Shown here one piece after another: positions 1-6,126 of a stretch of DNA of 9,141 bases. The first letter of the stretch is position 1. Each line of letters begins with the position of its first letter. Source of the stretch: Rhodospirillaceae bacterium (GTDB lineage: Bacteria; Pseudomonadota; Alphaproteobacteria; Dongiales; Dongiaceae); contig JAEUKU010000385.1 in NCBI GenBank assembly GCA_016794075.1, forward strand, positions 1 through 9,141, read 5' to 3'. The notes under the pieces are model-generated. The model had not been told where the DNA came from, ran no database searches, and saw nothing but the letters and a program-made list of their open reading frames with translations. The translations under genes were made by a program, and so were the position numbers.

Positions 1-156
1 ATCGTGTGGATCCCCGCTTTGCTGGTCGGCATCTGGATCGGCGCGCATGGCTTCCGCCACATGAACCAGGAGGCGTTCCGGCGCTGGGTGCTGATCATCC
101 TGATCGCGCTGGCGGCCCTCGGCATCGGCAAGGCGGTGCTGGCGCTCGCAGGCTAG
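1..156 (+). CDS. TauE/SafE-type membrane exporter, C-terminal fragment (5' end outside window)
   Basis: Only the last 51 residues are present; the reading frame is open from the first base to the TAG at 154-156. The fragment starts in a hydrophobic helix (IVWIPALLVGIWIGAHGF), passes a short polar turn with basic residues (RHMNQEAFRRW), and ends in a second hydrophobic helix (VLIILIALAALGIGKAVLAL). A helix ending in Gly-x-x-x-Gly, a loop with 'F/L-RR', then a last helix at the extreme C-terminus is the usual ending of TauE/SafE (DUF81) permeases, which export sulfite or other organosulfur anions. The assignment rests on this short tail only; another small-residue-rich membrane protein is possible. 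It is convergent with the acetate kinase gene and their stop codons overlap, so no terminator fits between them. Confidence 0.6.
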   Translation: MVWIPALLVGIWIGAHGFRHMNQEAFRRWVLIILIALAALGIGKAVLALAG

Positions 157-1328
157 GCCGAGAGCAGCCGGCGCGTGTGGCGCGCGATGGTCAGCTCCTC
201 GTCGGTGAAGACGATCCAGCTCGCCACGCGCGACCCCGCCGTGGAGATGCGCGGCCCGCCCTTGCCATTGGCATCCGCGTCGAAATCGAGGCCGAGCCAG
301 GCGGCGCCCTCGCAGATCTTCGCGCGGATGGGCGCCGCGTTCTCGCCCACGCCGCCGGTGAAGACCAGCGCATCGATGCCGCCGAGCGCCGCCGCCAGTG
401 AGCCGAGCTCGCGCTGGGCGCGGTAGCAATAGAGCGCGACTGCCAGCTTGGCCTTGTCATCGCGGCTCTCCAGCAGCGTCTTCATGTCGGCGGTGAGGCC
501 GGAGACGCCCTGCAGCCCGCTCTCGTGATAGAGCAGGCGCTCCAGGCGTTCGGCGCTCATCCCCTCGCGCAGCAGGTGCAGCAGCAGCCCCGGATCGATG
601 GCGCCCGGCCGCGTGCCCATCATCAGCCCGTCGAGGGTCGAGAAACCCATGGTCGAGGCGACGCATGTGCCGTCGCGGATCGCCGCCATGCTGGCGCCGT
701 TGCCGAGATGGGCGATGACGAGTCGGGAAGGAATGCCGCCCACAACCTTGGGTAGGGCATGCAGGATCGCCTCGTAAGAAAGGCCGTGGAAGCCGTAGCG
801 GCGCAGGCCCCGGCGCCAGTATTCCTCGGGCAGCGGAAAGCGCACGGCAAGGTCGGGCTGCGTCGTGTGGAAGGCGGTGTCGAAACAGGCCACCTGCGGC
901 AGCTCGGGCAGCAGGCGATGCAGGGCGCGAATCGGCGCCACGTTGTGCGGCTGGTGCAGCGGCGCCAGCGGAATGAGCGCGGCCAGCCTGTCGATCGCCG
1001 CCGCGTCGATGCGCAGTGGCGCGGAGAATGCGGTGCCGCCATGCACCACGCGATGCCCGGCGCCGATCCAGTCCTGCCGCCGCGCTGCGATCTCCAGCCG
1101 GTCGATCAGCAGGCCGAGCGCGTCGTCATGGGTGGCGAGCGCGGCGGCGCTGCCCCAGTCGAGCTTCCTGCCCGCCGCATCCGCGGCGCTGAGCTTGGTG
1201 GTGCCCTGGCCGATGCCGGAGACCTGGCCTTTCAATTCCAGCGCCGGGTCGGCGTCCCCGCGCAATGCGAAGGTCGCGAACTTGACGCTGGAGGATCCGG
1301 CATTGAGGACGAGGATGCGCTGGGTCAT
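153..1328 (-). CDS. ackA: Acetate kinase
   Basis: Cytoplasmic acetate kinase (ASKHA fold, about 400 residues in the family, 391 here), interconverting acetyl phosphate + ADP with acetate + ATP. Signature motifs appear in order: LVLNAGSSSVKF (residues 6-17) with Asn9; GHRVVHGG (91-98) with Arg93; FDTAFH (149-154) with catalytic Asp150; RYGFHG (177-182) with His181; HLGNGAS (207-213); MGTRPGAIDPG (237-247) with Arg240; FTGGVGEN (323-330); TDEE (376-379). These match the catalytic set known from the Methanosarcina enzyme (Asn7, Arg91, Asp148, His180, Arg241, Glu384). The start at 1328 gives the usual 5-residue lead before LVLNAGSSS; an in-frame ATG at 1352 would add GPEPNPP-type residues, overlap the upstream gene and lacks a better ribosome site. 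The second signature reads GFHGLSYE rather than the common GFHGTSH. The gene follows a small unknown gene on the same strand with a 13-nt gap, so the two are probably one transcript. No phosphotransacetylase or phosphoketolase gene is visible in the window. Confidence 0.95.
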   Translation of the reverse strand: MTQRILVLNAGSSSVKFATFALRGDADPALELKGQVSGIGQGTTKLSAADAAGRKLDWGSAAALATHDDALGLLIDRLEIAARRQDWIGAGHRVVHGGTAFSAPLRIDAAAIDRLAALIPLAPLHQPHNVAPIRALHRLLPELPQVACFDTAFHTTQPDLAVRFPLPEEYWRRGLRRYGFHGLSYEAILHALPKVVGGIPSRLVIAHLGNGASMAAIRDGTCVASTMGFSTLDGLMMGTRPGAIDPGLLLHLLREGMSAERLERLLYHESGLQGVSGLTADMKTLLESRDDKAKLAVALYCYRAQRELGSLAAALGGIDALVFTGGVGENAAPIRAKICEGAAWLGLDFDADANGKGGPRISTAGSRVASWIVFTDEELTIARHTRRLLSA

Positions 1329-1341
1329 TGGTGGATTGGGC

Positions 1342-1575
1342 TCAGGCCCCATCCCGCAAGCGGGCGGGGCGGTCGGGGTCCAAATCAGGAAACTGCTTCA
1401 CCACCGGCATCAGCAGGTCGTAACCCACCAGCGACAGGAGCTCCGCGAGCTTGCGACGATACGCACGTCTTTCTTCCTGGTCCATGATTCGGTGGCTGAG
1501 CGTGTCGAGCTCGTCGATGGCCGGTGTCATCGCCTGGAGCGTCTTGATGATCCGTTCGCCCGTCTCGCGATCCAT
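1342..1575 (-). CDS. Small conserved-looking protein of unknown function (77 aa) upstream of ackA
   Basis: I do not recognise a named family. The 77-residue product is charged and mostly helical: MDRETGERIIKTLQAM at the start, a basic stretch (EERRAYRRKLAELL, residues 34-47), a short hydrophobic segment (SLVGYDLLMPVV, 48-59) too short and interrupted for a confident membrane span, then a Pro/Asp-rich tail (FPDLDPDRPARLRDGA). The ATG at 1575 is chosen because it has a clear purine-rich ribosome site (GGGGGAAAGG) just upstream; the reading frame stays open to 1623 but the extra residues (including a Cys-Gly-Gly) look like read-through of the leader. Its stop lies 13 nt before the ackA start, so it is likely co-transcribed with acetate kinase. 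Function is not inferred. Confidence 0.75.
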   Translation of the reverse strand: MDRETGERIIKTLQAMTPAIDELDTLSHRIMDQEERRAYRRKLAELLSLVGYDLLMPVVKQFPDLDPDRPARLRDGA

Positions 1576-1681
1576 GGCCTTTCCCCCACAACCTGCCGAC
1601 AAAAGAACGGCCGGTCCAAACACCTGCGAATCGATGCTCAGATCATGCCGAATATCCTCGTTTCCCGCGATCCTTTACAGA

Positions 1682-1705
1682 CCCAACCCCTGATGCCCGG
1701 TTGGG
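1682..1705. repeat. Weak hairpin CCCAACC-N10-GGTTGGG
   Basis: A perfect 7-bp inverted repeat with a 10-nt loop lies between the 3' end of the MocR gene and the small ackA-linked gene. It has no T tract on either strand, so it is not a convincing intrinsic terminator. The rest of 1576-1739 shows no open reading frame with a ribosome site; it presumably contains the promoter for the small gene and ackA, but I see no strong -35/-10 pair. Confidence 0.3.
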
Positions 1706-1739
1706 CCAGACTGTCGCGTCTTCGGCCGTAACACAGACC

Positions 1740-1820
1740 GTCACCCCGGACTTGATCCGGGGTCCATGGTCGGGCTTGGCGCGATGTTGACATGGACCCC
1801 GGCGCGGTGGCCGGGGTGAC
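1740..1820. repeat. REP-like double palindrome
   Basis: Left arm 1740-1768 begins GTCACCCCGG and ends CGGGGTCCATG; right arm 1791-1820 begins CATGGACCCCG and ends CCGGGGTGAC. The outer 10 bp and inner 11 bp of the arms are exact reverse complements, separated by a mismatched 8/9-nt block and a 22-nt centre. Each arm also folds by itself: the left as CCCCGGA-N5-TCCGGGG, the right as CCCCGG-N8-CCGGGG. Palindromes of this style (GTCACCCCGG...CTTGATCCGGGG) are dispersed in many alphaproteobacterial genomes. It sits 30 nt past the stop codon of the MocR gene, so it could also stabilise or end that transcript. One copy only is visible here. Confidence 0.75.
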
Positions 1821-1850
1821 GAATGAGAGGCGGCGAAGTTTGTGCGCGTT

Positions 1851-3362
1851 CTAACCGCGCTTCATCTGCTCGCGCACCGTCTCGGCCAGCAGCTTGATGC
1901 CGGGCTCGATCTTCTCGGTGGGAATGGAGGAGACGCCGAGGCGGAAGAAGTTCGCCGGCCCCGGCTGGTCCATGAAATGCACGGCGCCAGGCTCAATGAC
2001 CACCCCCCGCTTCATCGCCGCGGCACCGACGGCCGCCATGTCGATCTGCTTCGGCCCGCGCACCCAGAGGGCCGTGCCGCCGGCCGTGAGGTTGACGCTG
2101 AATTCCGGCAAATGTTTGACCATCGCGGTCACCGCCGCCGCCAGCCGCTCGCGATAGACGTTGCACAGCCGGCGCAGCAGCGCGTCGTGGTGGCCGTCGG
2201 CCAGGAACATGGCGATGGTGCGCTGGTTGTTGGCGGCCGGGTGGCGGATCATCAGCCGGCGCAAGGCGCGCGCCTCCTTGATCAGCGCCGCCGGCCCCAC
2301 CATGAAGCCCATGCGCAGACCCGGCGCCAGGGTCTTCGACAGCGAGGAGATGAAGATCACCCGGTCGCCGCGGTCGAGCGATTTCAGCGCCGGCTGCGGC
2401 GAACCCTGATGCGCCAGCTCACTTTCGTAATCGTCCTCGATGACCACGAAATCGGAGGCAGCGGCGCGCTCCAGCAGCGCCTGCCGGCGCTCCAGTGACA
2501 TCGTCACGGTGGTCGGGAATTGGTGGCTCGGCGTCACATAGACGTAGTCGCAGGAATCGAGCTCGGACGAGAGCACCATGCCCTGGTCGTCGACGCCGAT
2601 GCCGAGCACCTTGCCGGCATGGAGGCTGGCGATGTTGCGCGCGTCGGTATAACCGGGATTCTCGATGCCGAAGGTGGTCTCGCGATCGAACAGCAGGCTC
2701 GCCAGCAGATAGAGCGCGTTCTGCGCGCCGACCGTGACCAGGATCTCGTCCGCGCCGACCCGGATGCCCCGCCGCGGCAGCACCCGCGTGCGCAGCTGCT
2801 CGATCAGCGCCGGGTCGTCCTCGGCGAAGCGGTCCTTGGACCAGTCGCGCACCGCGGTCACGCTCAGCGCCTGGCGCGAGCATTCCCGCCAGGCGGCGAG
2901 GGGGAACAGGCCCTGGTCGACCTGGCCGTAGATGAAGGGGTAGGGGTAGTCCTGCCAGTTGGCGGGCTTGACAATATTCCTTTGCGCGCTCGGGTGCAGG
3001 CGGAACCGCCGCGACCAATCCGGCGCCTTGGTTGCACGCCCGGCCGCGCCCGAAAGCGCCACGGCGGGGGCGCCATCCTGTCCGCGCACTCGCCCGGTCA
3101 GGATCTCGGGATTGGCGAAGAAACCGCTGCGCTGGCGTGAGATGAGGAAGCCCTCCTCGACTAGGTCCTGGTAGGCGAGAACGACCGTATTCCTGGCGAT
3201 TTTCAGCGATTGCGCCAGCGCGCGGCACGAGGGCAGCGGGCTCCCGGGCGGAATCTGCCCGTCCAGGATCGCCGAGACCAGCATCCGGCGCAGCTGCGCC
3301 TGCAGCGTGGTGGTCTTGTCCGGCTCCAGATGGAACAGAAAGGTGCGCGACGGGTGGCCCAA
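1851..3362 (-). CDS. MocR-family PLP-dependent transcriptional regulator (GntR HTH + aminotransferase-like domain)
   Basis: Regulator of the MocR subfamily of GntR proteins (relatives: GabR, TauR, PdxR), cytoplasmic and DNA-binding. Numbered from the TTG at 3362, residues about 15-80 form the winged helix (LQAQLRRMLVSAILDGQIPP, LPSCRALAQSLKIARNTVVL, then EEGFLISRQRSGFF). A linker leads to a fold-type I aminotransferase domain: GAQNALYLLASLL (PLP phosphate contact area), ENPGY, VVIEDDYESE with Asp310 placed to bind the pyridine nitrogen, and SLSKTLAPGLRMGF with Lys343 for the PLP Schiff base. Length 503 residues is normal. The frame is also open from a TTG at 3437 (528 residues), but that codon falls at the expected transcript start of the best promoter, whereas TTG 3362 has GGGAG six bases upstream; no ATG or GTG is available before the HTH. 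The gene is divergent from the ABC importer it probably controls together with the aminotransferase. Ligand unknown. Confidence 0.93.
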   Translation of the reverse strand: MGHPSRTFLFHLEPDKTTTLQAQLRRMLVSAILDGQIPPGSPLPSCRALAQSLKIARNTVVLAYQDLVEEGFLISRQRSGFFANPEILTGRVRGQDGAPAVALSGAAGRATKAPDWSRRFRLHPSAQRNIVKPANWQDYPYPFIYGQVDQGLFPLAAWRECSRQALSVTAVRDWSKDRFAEDDPALIEQLRTRVLPRRGIRVGADEILVTVGAQNALYLLASLLFDRETTFGIENPGYTDARNIASLHAGKVLGIGVDDQGMVLSSELDSCDYVYVTPSHQFPTTVTMSLERRQALLERAAASDFVVIEDDYESELAHQGSPQPALKSLDRGDRVIFISSLSKTLAPGLRMGFMVGPAALIKEARALRRLMIRHPAANNQRTIAMFLADGHHDALLRRLCNVYRERLAAAVTAMVKHLPEFSVNLTAGGTALWVRGPKQIDMAAVGAAAMKRGVVIEPGAVHFMDQPGPANFFRLGVSSIPTEKIEPGIKLLAETVREQMKRG

Positions 3363-3376
3363 GAGTTTCTCCCGCT

Positions 3377-3393
3377 CTGGCCCTATTTTGCCC
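3377..3393 (+). promoter_or_regulatory. Candidate MocR operator in the leader of the regulator gene
   Basis: The element CTGGCCCTATTTTGCCC matches CTGTCCCTATTAGGCCC at 8035-8051 upstream of the aminotransferase at 14 of 17 positions. It lies between the proposed transcript start (about 3440) and the TTG start (3362) of the MocR gene, where a bound regulator could block its own transcription. A further TGGCCC at 3355-3360 lies 23 bp away from the TGGCCC at 3378-3383, and a poorer half (CCGGC) starts 21 bp on at 3398, so the second half-site is uncertain. Function is inferred from repetition and position. Confidence 0.45.
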
Positions 3394-3446
3394 GCTGCCG
3401 GCGACGTTCCGGCGTGGCGCGAAGGCCCATGCCACAAGAAAAACTC

Positions 3447-3476
3447 ACTATAACACTCGTGTGAAACATTGGTGAA
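3447..3476 (-). promoter_or_regulatory. Candidate sigma70-type promoter of the MocR gene
   Basis: Read on the minus strand, TTCACC (3476-3471) and TATAGT (3452-3447, 5 of 6 to TATAAT) are separated by 18 bp. Transcription would begin near 3440, almost on the TTG at 3437, leaving about 78 nt of leader before the preferred TTG at 3362. No equally good pair is seen for the other direction; TTGCCG-N17-TACGCT (3482-3510) is the only weak candidate for the importer operon. Confidence 0.5.
3461..3476 (+). promoter_or_regulatory. 11-bp-spaced GTGAA direct repeat in the divergent promoter region
   Basis: GTGAA occurs at 3461-3465 and again at 3472-3476, exactly 11 bp or about one helical turn apart, overlapping the -35 and spacer of the regulator promoter. 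MocR proteins often bind direct repeats in such divergent regions, but a 5-bp repeat can be chance. Nearby, GCCGG-TCT-CCGGC (3484-3496) is a short palindrome. The remaining intergenic sequence up to the importer gene shows no gene. Confidence 0.3.
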
Positions 3477-3665
3477 CTAAGTTGCCGGTCTCCGGCACTT
3501 CAATTACGCTCGGCCGTGGCATGAAGGTTCGGGGAGAGGCGGCGGAGCGTTGCAGATCAGGCCGGGGAGCGGACCGAAACTCGTCTCTGCCTGGTGTCTC
3601 AGCGCCTACTCCCGAAACGCCGGCCGGCCCATCGGCCGCCGGGCCAACACGTCGAGGGAGGTACC

Positions 3666-4841
3666 ATGACGAAACTGACGAAGGACCAGGCGCGCACGCG
3701 GCAATTGCTGCTCTCCGCGCGTAGCTTCAACCGCCGCACCATGCTGAAGGGTGCTGCGGCCGCAGGTGCGGTTGCCGTGTCGAGCCCGATGATCGTGAAG
3801 GACGCCTTCTCGTCCTCGGGCGAGCTCAGCCTGCTGATGTGGTCGGATGAATTCCCGGATCCGGTGATCCCGAATTTCGAGAAGGCGACCGGCATCAAGG
3901 TCAACCAGACTCCGTTTTCGCAGAACGAGGAGCAGTTGAACAAGCTGCAGGCGACCGGCGGTGAGGGTTTCGATCTCTGCCAGCCGACCGCCAACCGCGC
4001 GCCGCAATACAAGGACCTCCAGGTCCTCGCGCCGTTCGACACCAACAAGCTCAAGAACATGTCGGCGCTGGTCCCCTCGATGATCGGCAACTCGAAGAGC
4101 CTGTGGACCTGGGAAGACGGCCTCTATCACCTGCCGCATTGCTGGGGCTCGGAAGCGCTTTCGTATCGCACCGACCTCTATCCGGGAGATGTGAACAACC
4201 TCAGCTTCGGCTCGCTGTGGCAGGACGACGTGAAGGGTCATACGCAGGGCCGCGGCCATTCCTTCCTGCTCGGCATCGGCCTGTGGAAGGACTACACCGG
4301 CGAGTGGCCGTCCAACCGCATGCAGGACGGCTACAAGGATGTGGACGCGTTCAAGAAGGCGTGGGATCCGATCCTGAAATTCGCCATCGAGCACAAGTCC
4401 TGGGTGAAGCAGTTCTGGGACTCCGCCGACAACACCAAGTCGGGCCTGATGGAGAACGACGTGTGGATCGGCCAGACCTGGGACGGCCCGCCGCTCACGC
4501 TGAAGAAGGAAGGCAAGCCGGTCAACTACACCGCGCCGAAGGAAGGCGCCATCGTGTGGCTCGACGGGTTGTCGCTGCTGAAGTCGGCGAAGAACCTCGA
4601 CCAGGTCTACGAGTTCATCAATTACCTGCACACGCCGGAAGTCTCGGCCCAGGTCTCCGACGGGTCGAACTACAACCCGGTGGTGACTGGCGCCGACGCG
4701 CTGACCTCGGAAGCCTTCAAGAAGAACTTCCAGGAGGCCTTCCCGGGCGATGCGCTCGATCACGTCTGGCCGTGGCCGGCCGAGCCGGCCTGGTACGCGG
4801 AAATCCGCAGCCAATACGTCGACCAGTTCACCGCCGCCTAG
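3666..4841 (+). CDS. Polyamine-type (PotD/PotF) ABC transporter substrate-binding protein, Tat-exported
   Basis: Periplasmic binding protein of the spermidine/putrescine class, 391 residues. The N-terminus carries a twin-arginine signal: FNRRTMLKG (Arg23-Arg24) followed by an Ala-rich stretch (AAAAGAVAVSS) and no lipobox cysteine, so folded export through Tat is expected. The mature part opens with LLMWSDEFPDPVIPNFEKATGIKV, the counterpart of the VYNWSDYIPEDVL start of PotD/PotF, then GGEGFDLCQP, and later EGAIVWLDGLSLLKSAKNLD and a YEFINYL helix typical of the family. By-eye comparison with E. coli PotF places Asp61, Asp273 and Asp300 at the ligand carboxylates Asp39, Asp247 and Asp278, while the position of PotF Trp244 is Gln270 here. 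That supports an amine-containing ligand but possibly not putrescine itself. The ATG at 3666 follows GAGGGAGG; an upstream in-frame GTG at 3594 has no such site and would spoil the signal peptide. First gene of the importer operon. Confidence 0.92.
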   Translation: MTKLTKDQARTRQLLLSARSFNRRTMLKGAAAAGAVAVSSPMIVKDAFSSSGELSLLMWSDEFPDPVIPNFEKATGIKVNQTPFSQNEEQLNKLQATGGEGFDLCQPTANRAPQYKDLQVLAPFDTNKLKNMSALVPSMIGNSKSLWTWEDGLYHLPHCWGSEALSYRTDLYPGDVNNLSFGSLWQDDVKGHTQGRGHSFLLGIGLWKDYTGEWPSNRMQDGYKDVDAFKKAWDPILKFAIEHKSWVKQFWDSADNTKSGLMENDVWIGQTWDGPPLTLKKEGKPVNYTAPKEGAIVWLDGLSLLKSAKNLDQVYEFINYLHTPEVSAQVSDGSNYNPVVTGADALTSEAFKKNFQEAFPGDALDHVWPWPAEPAWYAEIRSQYVDQFTAA

Positions 4842-4863
4842 GCGAAAACCGGTCAGGAAATGC

Positions 4864-4891
4864 CGTCAGCCCCGGTTCGCCGGGGCTGACG
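4864..4891 (+). terminator. Strong stem-loop between binding protein and ATPase genes (attenuator or mRNA stabiliser)
   Basis: A perfect 12-bp stem, CGTCAGCCCCGG and CCGGGGCTGACG, encloses a TTCG loop closed by a G-C pair. It starts 22 nt after the binding-protein stop and is followed by TGTTTCT, a poor U tract. In ABC importers such hairpins commonly protect the binding-protein mRNA or partly end transcription so that binding protein exceeds membrane components; that role is inferred. The rest of 4892-5040 shows no gene and no convincing internal promoter. Confidence 0.7.
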
Positions 4892-5040
4892 TGTTTCTGG
4901 GGCATATCAGGGCGAACCAGCGGGGCGAAACCAACTGGGCCAAGCCGGCGACAGGGTTGATCCCGCTTGATCTTGCCGGGTCTTGCATGGAAACTTGACC
5001 GCCACAAAACGTTACAAAAAGTTCAGACAGGGCTAGGCAA

Positions 5041-6126
5041 ATGAGCGCGGGCGTCGAACTCGACCACGTCACGGTCCGCTTCGGGGATTTCACGGCTGTC
5101 GACAGCGCAACCCTGGATATTCGGGGCGGCGAGTTCTTTTCGTTCCTCGGTCCCTCGGGCTGCGGCAAGACCACGATCCTGCGCACCGTCTCCGGCTTCC
5201 TCAACCCGTCGGAGGGGGCGGTCAGGATCGGCGGCAAGGACATGGCCGGGATCGGTCCGAACAAGCGGCCGACCGCGCTCATCTTCCAGAACCTGGCGCT
5301 GTTTCCGCTGATGAGCGTGGCCGAGAACATCACCTACGGCCTGCGCGTCCAGGGCATCGACAAGGCGACCCGCCAGAAGAAGGCGGACGAACTGCTGGCA
5401 CTCATCGCGCTGAAAGGCCAGGGCAACAAGCTGGTGAGCGAATTGTCCGGCGGCCAGAAGCAGCGTGTGGCCATCGCGCGCGCACTCTGCGTCCAGCCCA
5501 AGGTGCTACTGCTGGACGAGCCGCTCTCGGCGCTCGATCTCAAGCTGCGCCAGCACATGCGCAACGAGCTGCGCACGATCCAGCGCATGGTCGGCATCAC
5601 CTTCATCTACATCACCCACGACCAGGGCGAGGCCCTGACCATGTCGGATCGCATCGCGGTGATGAGCGACGGCGTGATCCAGCAGGTCGGCGACGGCAAG
5701 GCCGTCTATGACGAGCCGGCGACCGCCTTCGTCGCTTCCTTCGTGGGCGAGAACAATCCCTTTGCCGGAACCGTCGTGCAGGCCGATCCCTCCTTCGCCC
5801 TGGTCGAGACGCAGTTTGGACGCCTGCTCGGCCGCAACCCGCACGGCTTGGAACAGGGCGCCAGGGCGATCCTGTTCGTGCGCCCCGAATCCTTCCAGCT
5901 CGCCGCCGGTGCCGCGGAAACGACGCTGTCCTCCACCGTCAAGAGCGTCGCCTTCGAAGGCAATATGACACACGTCTTCCTCGAAGGCGCAGGCAAGAAG
6001 GACATCACCGTGACCGTGGGCCGCCACGCCGCCACCCGCATCCCGGAGCAGGGCGAGACGGCGGCGATCTCCTACGACCCCGCGCTAGGCCTGGCGCTGC
6101 CCGAGGGGAAGCTTGCCCGTGAGTAG
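5041..6126 (+). CDS. Polyamine-type ABC transporter ATP-binding protein (PotA/PotG-like)
   Basis: ATPase that powers the importer from the cytoplasmic face, 361 residues, normal for the PotA/MalK class. Visible motifs: Walker A GPSGCGKT (37-44), Q-loop Gln83 in IFQNLALFP, ABC signature LSGGQ (135-139), Walker B VLLLDE (155-160), D-loop SALD (163-166), and switch His193 in ITHD. After about residue 235 comes the regulatory TOBE region (GENNPFAGTVVQ..., ILFVRPESFQL). All catalytic residues are intact. The ATG at 5041 is preceded by AGGGCTAGG. The preceding gap of 199 nt contains a strong hairpin, and the 3' end overlaps the first permease gene by 8 nt. Substrate choice is set by the binding protein and permeases, not by this subunit. 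Confidence 0.95.
   Translation: MSAGVELDHVTVRFGDFTAVDSATLDIRGGEFFSFLGPSGCGKTTILRTVSGFLNPSEGAVRIGGKDMAGIGPNKRPTALIFQNLALFPLMSVAENITYGLRVQGIDKATRQKKADELLALIALKGQGNKLVSELSGGQKQRVAIARALCVQPKVLLLDEPLSALDLKLRQHMRNELRTIQRMVGITFIYITHDQGEALTMSDRIAVMSDGVIQQVGDGKAVYDEPATAFVASFVGENNPFAGTVVQADPSFALVETQFGRLLGRNPHGLEQGARAILFVRPESFQLAAGAAETTLSSTVKSVAFEGNMTHVFLEGAGKKDITVTVGRHAATRIPEQGETAAISYDPALGLALPEGKLARE

Noticed and set aside
759..1731. Plus-strand frames opposite ackA and the small gene (242 and 288 codons)
   Set aside because: They run antisense through the conserved acetate kinase motifs and show biased composition; no ribosome site supports them.
1842..2498. Plus-strand frame inside the MocR gene (218 codons)
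   Set aside because: It lies fully opposite the aminotransferase-like domain of the regulator and encodes a His/Arg/Gln-rich product with no motif.
3606..4814. 402-codon minus-strand frame opposite the binding-protein gene
   Set aside because: It is antisense to a gene with a clear signal peptide and family motifs; its Arg/Val/Leu-rich low-complexity product and lack of any start context mark it as a shadow.
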